Shown piece after piece: positions 56,367-64,000 of a stretch of DNA of 64,000 nucleotides. The notes below the pieces were generated by a model. The model did not search any database, was not told where the DNA came from, and saw nothing but the letters and a program-made list of their open reading frames with translations. Every line of letters begins with the position of its first letter. Position 1 is the stretch's first letter. The position numbers and the translations under genes were made by a program. Source of the DNA: Polaribacter sp. Q13 (GTDB taxonomy: Bacteria > Bacteroidota > Bacteroidia > Flavobacteriales > Flavobacteriaceae); assembly GCF_016858305.2 (NCBI RefSeq), contig NZ_CP074436.1, positions 454,001-518,000 of the forward strand, given 5' to 3'.

Positions 56367-56451
56367 TTATGAAAATGAAATGATATACTTAGCTTTGAGT
56401 AAGTTTTTTTAAAACTTGTATTTGTAGAAGAATCAAAATCAAAAAACATAA

Positions 56452-57855
56452 ATGAAACCATTTTTAAATAAAGACTTTATTTTAGAAACCAACGTAGCTA
56501 AAATTTTGTTTCATGAAAGTGCAGAAAAAATGCCGATTATAGATTATCACTGTCATTTAGATCCGAAAGTAATATCAGAAAATAAAAATTTTAGAAACTT
56601 AACTCATTTGTGGTTAGATGGCGATCATTATAAATGGAGAGCTATGAGAACAAATGGCGTTTCAGAAAAATATTGCACTGGTGATGCTACCGATTGGGAA
56701 AAGTTTGAAAAATGGGCAGAAACGGTTCCGAATACATTGAGAAACCCTTTGTATCATTGGACACATATGGAGTTGAAAATGTATTTTGGTTTTGAAGGTT
56801 TGTTAAATAAAGATACCGCAAAAGAGGTTTGGGATTTAGCAAATGAAAAATTGAAAACACCAGCGTTTAAACCACAGGGTTTAATGAGAACGATGAATGT
56901 AGAAGTAGTTTGTACTACAGATGATCCAATAGATTCTTTAGAACATCATATACAAATTGCAAAAAGCGATTGCGAAATTAAAGTTTTACCAACTTGGAGA
57001 CCAGACAATGCAATGGCTATCGAAAATGGTGAGGCCTTTAATGATTATATGGTGAAATTATCTGGTGTTTCGGGGGTTTACATAAACTCTTTTGAAGATT
57101 TGATAAAGGCTTTAAATATACGTCATGATTTTTTTAATGAAATTGGTTGTAGATTGTCTGATCATGGAATTGAGGTTTTTTATGCTGAAGATTATGTGAT
57201 GGCTGATATTAGAACTATTTTCTTTAAAGCTAGATCTGGTATCGAATTAAATTCTGATGAAATAGTAAAGTTTAAATCTGCTATGTTGTATGAATTCGGA
57301 ATTATGGATCATAAAAAAGGTTGGACGCAACAATTTCATTACGGTGCCATAAGGAATAATAATAGTAGATTATTGTCTAAATTAGGGCCTGATACAGGTT
57401 TTGATTCTATTCATGATGCTAATAGTACAGCTGCTATGTCTAAATTTTTAAATACTTTAGACACAGAAGATAAATTGACTAAAACAATTATTTACAATTT
57501 GAATCCTTCTCAAAATGAAGTTGTGGCTACTATGATTGGTAATTTTCAGGATGGAACTATTCCGGGTAAGATTCAATTTGGTTCTGGTTGGTGGTTTTTA
57601 GATCAAAAAACTGGTATGGAAAATCAACTAAATGCCTTATCTAATTTAGGATTATTAAGTCGTTTTGTTGGAATGTTAACAGATTCTAGAAGTTTTGTAT
57701 CGTATTCTCGTCATGATTATTTTAGAAGAATTCTATGTAATTTATTGGGGAATGATATTGAAAACGGTTTGATTCCTTACGATAAAGAGTTGTTAAGTAA
57801 TATGGTAAAAGACATTTGTTATTACAACGCAAAAAATTATTTCAAATTTGATTAA
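56452..57855 (+). CDS. uxaC: Uronate isomerase
   Basis: 467 residues, the usual length; cytoplasmic, no signal peptide. The start (DYHCHLDP near residue 30) supplies metal-binding histidines, and LWLDGDHYKWRAMRTNG is a strong family signature. It interconverts D-glucuronate/D-fructuronate or D-galacturonate/D-tagaturonate at the head of uronate catabolism. It is divergent from the winged-helix regulator and leads the GH2 tandem. Its presence means that this locus feeds a uronic acid into the cell, agreeing with the GH115-like and GH28 genes. Confidence 0.96.
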   Translation: MKPFLNKDFILETNVAKILFHESAEKMPIIDYHCHLDPKVISENKNFRNLTHLWLDGDHYKWRAMRTNGVSEKYCTGDATDWEKFEKWAETVPNTLRNPLYHWTHMELKMYFGFEGLLNKDTAKEVWDLANEKLKTPAFKPQGLMRTMNVEVVCTTDDPIDSLEHHIQIAKSDCEIKVLPTWRPDNAMAIENGEAFNDYMVKLSGVSGVYINSFEDLIKALNIRHDFFNEIGCRLSDHGIEVFYAEDYVMADIRTIFFKARSGIELNSDEIVKFKSAMLYEFGIMDHKKGWTQQFHYGAIRNNNSRLLSKLGPDTGFDSIHDANSTAAMSKFLNTLDTEDKLTKTIIYNLNPSQNEVVATMIGNFQDGTIPGKIQFGSGWWFLDQKTGMENQLNALSNLGLLSRFVGMLTDSRSFVSYSRHDYFRRILCNLLGNDIENGLIPYDKELLSNMVKDICYYNAKNYFKFD

Positions 57856-57862
57856 AAAATAT

Positions 57863-60706
57863 ATGAAAAAATTAAAAAGGTATTTGCTTGTAGTTGTTTT
57901 TTTTACAACGCAATTGGTTGTATCTCAGCATCAAATTTCTACAGATAATGGGGTTAAAACAGAAATTAAATATTTGTCTGGAACTGGAAGTGACAATTTA
58001 GTGGAGTGGGATTTTTTCTGTTCAGAAGGAAGAAATAGCGGAAAATGGACAAAAATAGGCGTGCCATCTTGCTGGGAACAAAAAGGATTTGGCGCTTATA
58101 ATTATGGTTCTGATGACGAAAAAAATAGAGCCAAAGAAATTGGTCTGTATAAACATACTTTTGACGTTTCTAAAGATTGGAAAAACAAAGACATCAACAT
58201 TGTTTTTGAAGGTGTTATGACGGATGCTGAAGTGAAAATTAATGGAAAATTAGTAGGAGAAACTCATCAAGGTTCTTTTTATGAATTTAAATACAATATT
58301 TCTAAACTTTTAAAATACGGAAAAGTTAATCTATTAGAAGTAAAAGTGAGTAAAGTTTCTGCAAACGAGTCTGTAAATCATGCAGAGCGTAATGCTGATT
58401 TTTGGATTTTTGGTGGAATTTACAGACCTGTTTATCTGACAGTTGCGCCAAAGGAAAATATAAAACGTTTGGCAATTGATGCAAAAGCAAACGGAGAAAT
58501 TATCGCAGACTTATTTTTAGATGCTAAAAAAGCACAAGCTGTAAGTCTATCACTTTTGGATATTGAAGGAAATAAAATTCAGGATTTGGTTGTAAAAAGT
58601 ATTCAAAAAGAAAAATTAAAGTGGACGGTAAAAGTAAAGGCTTCAAATATTCTTACATGGAATCCAGAGCAACCAAATTTATACAGTTTACAGGTTAATT
58701 TGTTGGGTAATAAGCAGAAGGTTCTTCATATTATAACTCAAAAAATTGGTTTTAGAACCGTAGAAATTTTAGAAGGAGATGGTATTTATGTAAATGGAGA
58801 ACGAATTAAATTTAAAGGAGTTAATAGACATTCTTTTCACCCAAGTTCTGGTAGAACCACATCAAAAGCATTGAGTATTAAACATGTGCAAATGATGAAG
58901 GATATGAATATGAATGCGGTTCGCATGTCTCATTATCCACCAGATGTTCATTTTTTAGAGGCTTGTGATTCAATTGGACTTTTTGTGATTGATGAAATTT
59001 GTACATGGCACAACCCAATGTTAGACACCAAAGTGGCGCGTAAAATTGTAAAAGAAACGGTGGTGAGAGATGTAAATCATCCTTCCGTTTTATTATGGGC
59101 AAACGGAAATGAGCAAGGTTGGAACCCGGAAGTAGATGGCGATTATGCCAAATGGGATATTCAGAATAGAGAAGTAATTCATCCTTGGAGTATCTACAAA
59201 AAAACAAATACCATTCATTATAGTCATTATCATTCTTTGATAAATGATTCGTATTCCAAAGAAAAAATTTTATTTCCTACAGAGTTTTTACACGGTTTGT
59301 ATGATGGTGGTCATGGTGCAGGATTAGAAGATTATTGGGAGAAAATGTGGAGTTTACCACAATCTGCAGGTGGTTTTTTATGGGATTTTGCTGATGAAGG
59401 CATCGAAAGAACCGATAGAAATAACGAATTAGATTTACAAGGAAACAAAGCAGCAGATGGCATTGTTGGCCCTTATGACGAGAAAGAGGCAAGTTATTTG
59501 ACTATTAAAGAAATTTGGTCTCCAATTTTTATAGAAGAGAGATTTATTAAGGATGATTTTAACGGGATATTTCGTGTGGAAAATAGATTCCATTATACAA
59601 ATTTGGATGCTTGTAAAATGACAGCTAAATGGGTGAAGTTTGATGGTCCTAATGGAAATTTAAATCCTTCAGTTATTTCAGGAAGTAACGTTCTATTGCC
59701 AAGTTTATCTCCTGGAGTTAAGGATAAATTTTATGTTGATACACCAGAAAATTGGAAAACAGCAGATGCCTTGCATTTAACAGCAGTAAATCCTCAAGGA
59801 AAAGAAATTTTTACTTGGACGTATCCTGTAAAAACTCCAAAAGAGGTAAATCTATCAAAAATAGAGTATTCAAATAAAGGAAGTCTGAAAATAGAAACGA
59901 AGAATAATCAAATACAAGTTGAGGCAAATGAAATGACGTATTTGTTTTCTGATAAAACCGGTTTGTTAGAACAAGTTAAAAAAGGGAATAAGATAATTCC
60001 GTTACATAATGGCCCTATTATTTTAAGTCAGCATGATAAAATTGAAAATGTTACTGTGAAATCATTAGAGAATGCAGTAGAAATTACCGTTGTTTTTGAA
60101 GAAAAAAGCAGGTCTCCTTCTTGGTCTACCATTAAAGAAAAACGTTCTGATATTATAAAATGGATGGTGCATTCAAATGGTTTGTTAGACTTAAAAGTAG
60201 AATTTAAAGGTTTTAGAAATTTAAAAGATTTTAGAGGCATTACATTTTCATTCCCAGAAAAAGAAGTTGCAGGTATGAAATGGTTAGGAGATGGTCCATA
60301 CAGAGTTTGGAGAAATAGAATGAAAGGAACCAAATTTCAGGTTTGGGAAAATGATTATAACAATACGGTTACCGGAGAATCTGGCTTTGTATATCCAGAA
60401 TTTAAAGGGTTTTTCTCAAGTGTTTATTGGACAAAATTAAAAGGAAATAATGACAATGGTTTTACTGTTTTTTGTCATTCGCCACACACATATTTACGAA
60501 TGTTAACTCCACAAAAACCAAAGGAAGATTCAAAAGGACGCGTTTCTCCAGAGTTTCCTAAAGGTGATATTTCTTTTGTGAAAAATATTCCAGGAATTGG
60601 AACCAAGTTTCAAAAACCAGAAAGTATGGGGCCTCATGGAAATCCTGAACATTATTTTGGTAATGATGATGAACCAATAAGTATCGATTTAACGTTTCAG
60701 TTTTAA
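57863..60706 (+). CDS. GH2 LacZ-type glycosidase, first of tandem pair
   Basis: 947 residues from the ATG at 57863, 7 bp after the uxaC stop, with a signal peptide (about 1-22). Domain order is that of long LacZ-like GH2: jelly roll (about 40-200), Ig domain, TIM barrel with acid/base E417 in GNEQGW and nucleophile E474 in PTEFLHG, then beta-rich C-terminal domains. LacZ has EYAHAMGN at the latter site, replaced here by EFLHGLYD. About 70 percent-like similarity by eye to the next gene suggests a tandem duplication. Periplasmic beta-galactosidase or beta-glucuronidase are both possible. Confidence 0.87.
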   Translation: MKKLKRYLLVVVFFTTQLVVSQHQISTDNGVKTEIKYLSGTGSDNLVEWDFFCSEGRNSGKWTKIGVPSCWEQKGFGAYNYGSDDEKNRAKEIGLYKHTFDVSKDWKNKDINIVFEGVMTDAEVKINGKLVGETHQGSFYEFKYNISKLLKYGKVNLLEVKVSKVSANESVNHAERNADFWIFGGIYRPVYLTVAPKENIKRLAIDAKANGEIIADLFLDAKKAQAVSLSLLDIEGNKIQDLVVKSIQKEKLKWTVKVKASNILTWNPEQPNLYSLQVNLLGNKQKVLHIITQKIGFRTVEILEGDGIYVNGERIKFKGVNRHSFHPSSGRTTSKALSIKHVQMMKDMNMNAVRMSHYPPDVHFLEACDSIGLFVIDEICTWHNPMLDTKVARKIVKETVVRDVNHPSVLLWANGNEQGWNPEVDGDYAKWDIQNREVIHPWSIYKKTNTIHYSHYHSLINDSYSKEKILFPTEFLHGLYDGGHGAGLEDYWEKMWSLPQSAGGFLWDFADEGIERTDRNNELDLQGNKAADGIVGPYDEKEASYLTIKEIWSPIFIEERFIKDDFNGIFRVENRFHYTNLDACKMTAKWVKFDGPNGNLNPSVISGSNVLLPSLSPGVKDKFYVDTPENWKTADALHLTAVNPQGKEIFTWTYPVKTPKEVNLSKIEYSNKGSLKIETKNNQIQVEANEMTYLFSDKTGLLEQVKKGNKIIPLHNGPIILSQHDKIENVTVKSLENAVEITVVFEEKSRSPSWSTIKEKRSDIIKWMVHSNGLLDLKVEFKGFRNLKDFRGITFSFPEKEVAGMKWLGDGPYRVWRNRMKGTKFQVWENDYNNTVTGESGFVYPEFKGFFSSVYWTKLKGNNDNGFTVFCHSPHTYLRMLTPQKPKEDSKGRVSPEFPKGDISFVKNIPGIGTKFQKPESMGPHGNPEHYFGNDDEPISIDLTFQF

Positions 60707-60727
60707 AAACTTATAAAATATTTCAAT

Positions 60728-63574
60728 ATGAAAAAAAGTTTCTTTTTTAGAGTTCTATTTCTTTTAATAATCCTTTTTTCTGGAGGATTAATTGCTCAAA
60801 ATAATGCTGAAAAAAATCAAACGCTAATACAATATTTATCAGGTACTGGTAAAGACGATACTGTTGCTTGGGACTTTTATTGTTCTGATGGAATGAACAG
60901 TAAAAAATGGACTAAAATTGGCGTTCCTTCTTGCTGGGAATTACAAGGTTTTGGTAATTACAATTACGGACGTGATTATAAGATTCCAAAAAAGTATAAT
61001 GATGAATATGGTTTGTACAAGCATACATTTTCTGTTCCTGAAAATTGGAAACAAAAAGAGGTTAAAATTGTATTTGAAGGAGTAATGACAGATTGCGAAG
61101 TCAAAATTAATGGAAAGTTGGCAGGCGAAATTCACCAAGGAGCATTTTATGAATTTAAATACGGGATTTCTAAATTGTTGAAATACGGAACAGAAAATTT
61201 ATTAGAAGTAAAAGTGAATAAAATGTCTGCAAATGAATCTATAAATTATGCAGAACGTCATACAGATTTCTGGGTTTTCGGTGGAATTTATCGTCCTGTC
61301 TATTTGGAGGTTTTACCAAAAGAATACATAAATAATGTGGCAATAGATGCGCAAGCAAACGGAGATATTACAGCAGAATTGTTTTTTAATCCGAAGGAAA
61401 CCAAAACGGTTCAAATGAATTTATTGGATTTAAATGGAGATTTAGTTCAAAAAATTTCAGGTTTTACAACCGAAAAGAAAGAGGGGAAATGGATTTTAAA
61501 AGGAAAGGCTGCCAACGTAAAAACATGGAATGCTGAAAAACCGAATTTGTATGAACTGAAAATGAATCTGCTTGATAAAAAAGGAAAAACTATTCATACC
61601 ATCTCAAAACGAATTGGTTTCCGAACAGTAGAAATTCGTGAAAGCGACGGTATTTATGTGAACGGACAAAAAATTAAGTTTAAAGGTGTAAATCGTCATA
61701 GTTTTTATCCCAATTCTGGAAGAACAACTTCTAAGGAATTAAGTATTGAGCATATTAAAATGATGAAGGATATGAATATGAATGCGGTTCGTATGTCTCA
61801 TTATCCGCCAGATGTTCACTTTTTAGAAGCGTGTGATTCTTTAGGTTTGTTTGTGATTGATGAATTATGTACTTGGCACAATCCTTATTTAGACACCAAG
61901 GTTGGAAAAAAGTTAGTGAAAGAAATGATTGTGCGTGATGTAAATCATCCATCCATTTTAATTTGGGCAAACGGAAACGAATCTGGTTGGAATCTAGAAT
62001 TGGATAAAGAATTTTCTAAATGGGATATTCAAAATCGTGAAGTAATTCATCCTTGGAATTCCTTTAAAAAGATGAATACGATGCATTATCCTGATTATTA
62101 CAAATTCGCTTTCGATTCACCTGTAAAAGACAAAATTTATTTTCCTACAGAATTTTTACATGGTTTATACGATGGTGGTCATGGTGCAGGTTTGGATGAT
62201 TATTGGAAACAAATGTGGAATATGCCTTTGGCAGCCGGAGGTTTTTTATGGGATTTTGCAGATGAAGGAGTTGTACGAACCGATAAAGGTGGTATTATCG
62301 ATTTGGATAATAACCATGCAGCAGATGGAATTGTGGGGCCTTATGGAGAAAAAGAAGGAAGTTATTTCACTATTAAAGAAATTTGGTCGCCAATTTATAT
62401 TGCAGATCGTTATATAAGAGATGATTTTTCTGGAGTTTTTAATGTAGAAAATCGCTATCATTTTACAAATTTGAATGAATGTTCAATGACAGCAAAATGG
62501 GTTCGTTTTAATGGACCAGAAGGTACTACAGATTTTAATATTGTATCAGAAAGTAAGGTTGAATTACCAGAATTAGCACCAGGAGCAAAAGGGAAATTTA
62601 ATGTTGATAAACCTAAGAATTGGAAATCTGCAGATGCTTTGTTTTTAACAGCTACAGATATTTATGGCATGGAAATATTTACTTGGACCTATCCTGTTAA
62701 ATCAGCAAATAAAATTAATGAAGACAAACTAAACTTCAATGTAAAAGGTAGTATTAAAACTATTAAATCTGATGCTTTTATTACGGTGATTGCAAGTGAA
62801 AATGAGTTTAAATTTTCTGCTGAAAATGGATTGTTGAAGGAAGTAAAGAAAAACGGAAAATTAATTCCGATAAAAGATGGACCAATTCTTTTAGGGAACA
62901 AATCAGCTTTAGAAAAAGTGAAAGTAAATGCATCTGATGATAAAGTTGAAATAACAGGATTGTTCAAGGAAAGAAAAAAATATTATGATTGGAAAGAGAA
63001 TGATGAAATGACGTTGGATTTTTTCAAATGGACAATTTACCCTAATGGTTTACTTGATTTAAAGGTTGAACTCAGGAGTCAGAAAATTGTAGAAGGTTAT
63101 ATGGGAATCACATTTTCATTCCCTGAAGAAGAAGTAAAAGGGATGAAATGGCTTGGTGATGGTCCTTACCGTGTTTGGCGTAATCGTATGAAAGGAACTC
63201 AGTTTAGAGTTTGGGAAAATGATTATAATAATACAGTTACCGGAGAATCTGGGTTTGTATATCCTGAGTTTAAAGGATTCTTTTCGAGCTTAAATTGGGT
63301 AAAGTTAAAAGGGAAACAAGACAATGGATTTACAGTTTATTGTCATTCTGATTTAACTTTTTTAAGAATGTTAACTCCAGATCAACCTGCAGATCCTAAA
63401 AAAGGAGCGATAGTGACTAATTTTCCAAAAGGTGATATTTCTTTTGTAAAAAACATACCAGCAATGGGCACCAAGTTTATGCCAGCTTCTGCATCGGGTC
63501 CACAAGGAAGCCCTAAAAATTATTTTGGTAATGTAGATGAACCAATAAAGATAGATTTAACATTCGAATTTTAA
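60728..63574 (+). CDS. GH2 LacZ-type glycosidase, second of tandem pair
   Basis: 948 residues with a signal peptide (about 1-24). Acid/base E418 (GNESGW) and nucleophile E475 (PTEFLHG) are aligned with its neighbour, and long stretches near the barrel core are almost identical to it. It starts 21 bp after the previous stop. Divergence is greatest in the Ig and C-terminal regions, so the two may differ in the sulfated or branched substrate they accept rather than in the bond cut. Confidence 0.87.
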   Translation: MKKSFFFRVLFLLIILFSGGLIAQNNAEKNQTLIQYLSGTGKDDTVAWDFYCSDGMNSKKWTKIGVPSCWELQGFGNYNYGRDYKIPKKYNDEYGLYKHTFSVPENWKQKEVKIVFEGVMTDCEVKINGKLAGEIHQGAFYEFKYGISKLLKYGTENLLEVKVNKMSANESINYAERHTDFWVFGGIYRPVYLEVLPKEYINNVAIDAQANGDITAELFFNPKETKTVQMNLLDLNGDLVQKISGFTTEKKEGKWILKGKAANVKTWNAEKPNLYELKMNLLDKKGKTIHTISKRIGFRTVEIRESDGIYVNGQKIKFKGVNRHSFYPNSGRTTSKELSIEHIKMMKDMNMNAVRMSHYPPDVHFLEACDSLGLFVIDELCTWHNPYLDTKVGKKLVKEMIVRDVNHPSILIWANGNESGWNLELDKEFSKWDIQNREVIHPWNSFKKMNTMHYPDYYKFAFDSPVKDKIYFPTEFLHGLYDGGHGAGLDDYWKQMWNMPLAAGGFLWDFADEGVVRTDKGGIIDLDNNHAADGIVGPYGEKEGSYFTIKEIWSPIYIADRYIRDDFSGVFNVENRYHFTNLNECSMTAKWVRFNGPEGTTDFNIVSESKVELPELAPGAKGKFNVDKPKNWKSADALFLTATDIYGMEIFTWTYPVKSANKINEDKLNFNVKGSIKTIKSDAFITVIASENEFKFSAENGLLKEVKKNGKLIPIKDGPILLGNKSALEKVKVNASDDKVEITGLFKERKKYYDWKENDEMTLDFFKWTIYPNGLLDLKVELRSQKIVEGYMGITFSFPEEEVKGMKWLGDGPYRVWRNRMKGTQFRVWENDYNNTVTGESGFVYPEFKGFFSSLNWVKLKGKQDNGFTVYCHSDLTFLRMLTPDQPADPKKGAIVTNFPKGDISFVKNIPAMGTKFMPASASGPQGSPKNYFGNVDEPIKIDLTFEF

Positions 63575-63587
63575 AATATTGAAGAAA

Positions 63588-64000
63588 ATGATAAAAAGAG
63601 GTCTCTTAATTTTTGCGTCCATTTTAGTATTAGTAGGGTGTGAAACAGAAAATAAAACAGTAAAAGAAGCATCAAAAGAAGAATTTCCTTTTTTTATTCC
63701 TGCGGAAAAACCTGATAGACCTTTAAGCGCTGCAGTAGCTCGTAATTACGATGCTTATGATAAAATTCGTCCAGAGCAAAACGAATTGTACACACAGTTT
63801 AAATATACAGAGTTAAAGGGGTTTGATTATAACGGCGGAGATGGAACAATTACAAGGCGTGATCCATCTAAAGTAATTTTTGAAAACGGAAAATATTATG
63901 TTTGGTATACAGGTAGAAAATCGCCTGTAAGACCCGTGGGAATGGCTCGTGCAAAGGAAGCTACAGATGTAATTCCTTCTGCAGATTGGGATTTGTCTGA
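63588..64000 (+). CDS. GH117-like lipoprotein, N-terminal part only
   Basis: The frame starts at the ATG at 63588 and runs off the right edge (137 residues visible). A lipobox ends at C18 (LVGC). The propeller start contains GGDGTITRRDPSKVIFENGKY and VWYTGRKSP, a strong match in pattern to GH117, whose characterised members remove alpha-linked 3,6-anhydro-L-galactose from agar oligosaccharides; other branches take different sugars. It follows the GH2 pair by 13 bp. This supports a red-algal galactan theme, but only the first third can be seen. Confidence 0.72.
   Translation, partial: MIKRGLLIFASILVLVGCETENKTVKEASKEEFPFFIPAEKPDRPLSAAVARNYDAYDKIRPEQNELYTQFKYTELKGFDYNGGDGTITRRDPSKVIFENGKYYVWYTGRKSPVRPVGMARAKEATDVIPSADWDLS

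Noticed and set aside
188..63574. Many open frames antisense to the long genes
   Set aside because: They lie wholly inside well-supported genes, show low-complexity phenylalanine/leucine-rich translations and no recognisable domains.
1..64000. CRISPR arrays, tRNA or rRNA genes
   Set aside because: No regularly spaced repeat array and no tRNA- or rRNA-like stretch was found in the gaps.

Overview
The window reads as chromosomal DNA of a marine flavobacterium (Bacteroidetes). The DNA is AT-rich, ribosome-binding sites are weak, and many signal peptides end ..A-Q or at an SC lipobox. A hybrid two-component regulator with Reg_prop repeats is present, one protein ends in a type IX secretion sorting domain (VYPNPV), and nearly every gene is a carbohydrate-active enzyme or sulfatase. 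It looks like part of a very large locus for using sulfated algal polysaccharide. No SusC/SusD pair, FGE or anSME sulfatase maturase, tRNA, rRNA, transposase or CRISPR array was seen.

Region 1 (1-7445, minus strand) is one tight operon. In transcription order it encodes a cytochrome P450, a [2Fe-2S] ferredoxin, a ferredoxin reductase, a zinc alcohol dehydrogenase, a GH16 (porphyranase/agarase type), a GH2 beta-galactosidase and the start of an alpha/beta-hydrolase. A divergent AraC regulator (7583-8419) faces it. P450, ferredoxin and reductase together match the known oxidative demethylation of 6-O-methyl-D-galactose from porphyran.

Region 2 (8523-12773, minus) is the hybrid two-component sensor-regulator (HTCS). 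It is divergent from region 3 (13146-21484, plus), which holds three sulfatases, a GH29 and a GH28. A strong internal terminator follows the GH29 gene and another follows the GH28 gene.

Region 4 (21634-23712) is an unusual predicted regulator: two LamG domains outside the membrane, one transmembrane helix, then a winged helix plus BTAD-like domain inside. Region 5 (23924-54999, plus) is a long run of sulfatases. Interspersed are two large paralogous BNR-propeller proteins flanking a GH3, then GH127, GH28, and a GH43-like / GH115-like / GH43-like trio. One sulfatase survives only as a C-terminal remnant. Upstream sites include a triple TTTACC repeat and a LacI/PurR-type palindrome.

Region 6 (55132-56298, minus) is a second membrane-bound regulator with the reverse topology (DNA-binding domain first). 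It is divergent from region 7 (56452-64000, plus): uronate isomerase (uxaC), two tandem LacZ-like GH2 enzymes, and the start of a GH117-like lipoprotein. Three direct repeats with an 11-12 bp period lie in the divergent promoter.

Overall there are 11 intact S1-type sulfatases plus one remnant. Eight carry CxPSR, two carry CxAxR and one carries CSPSH. The enzyme set (beta-galactosidases, GH29, GH117, GH127, GH28, GH115, uronate isomerase) suggests a sulfated, partly methylated red-algal galactan or a related glycan with uronic acid branches. The exact substrate cannot be fixed from sequence alone. The least described elements are the two membrane-embedded one-component regulators with nearby direct repeats, the BNR pair and the CSPSH sulfatase.
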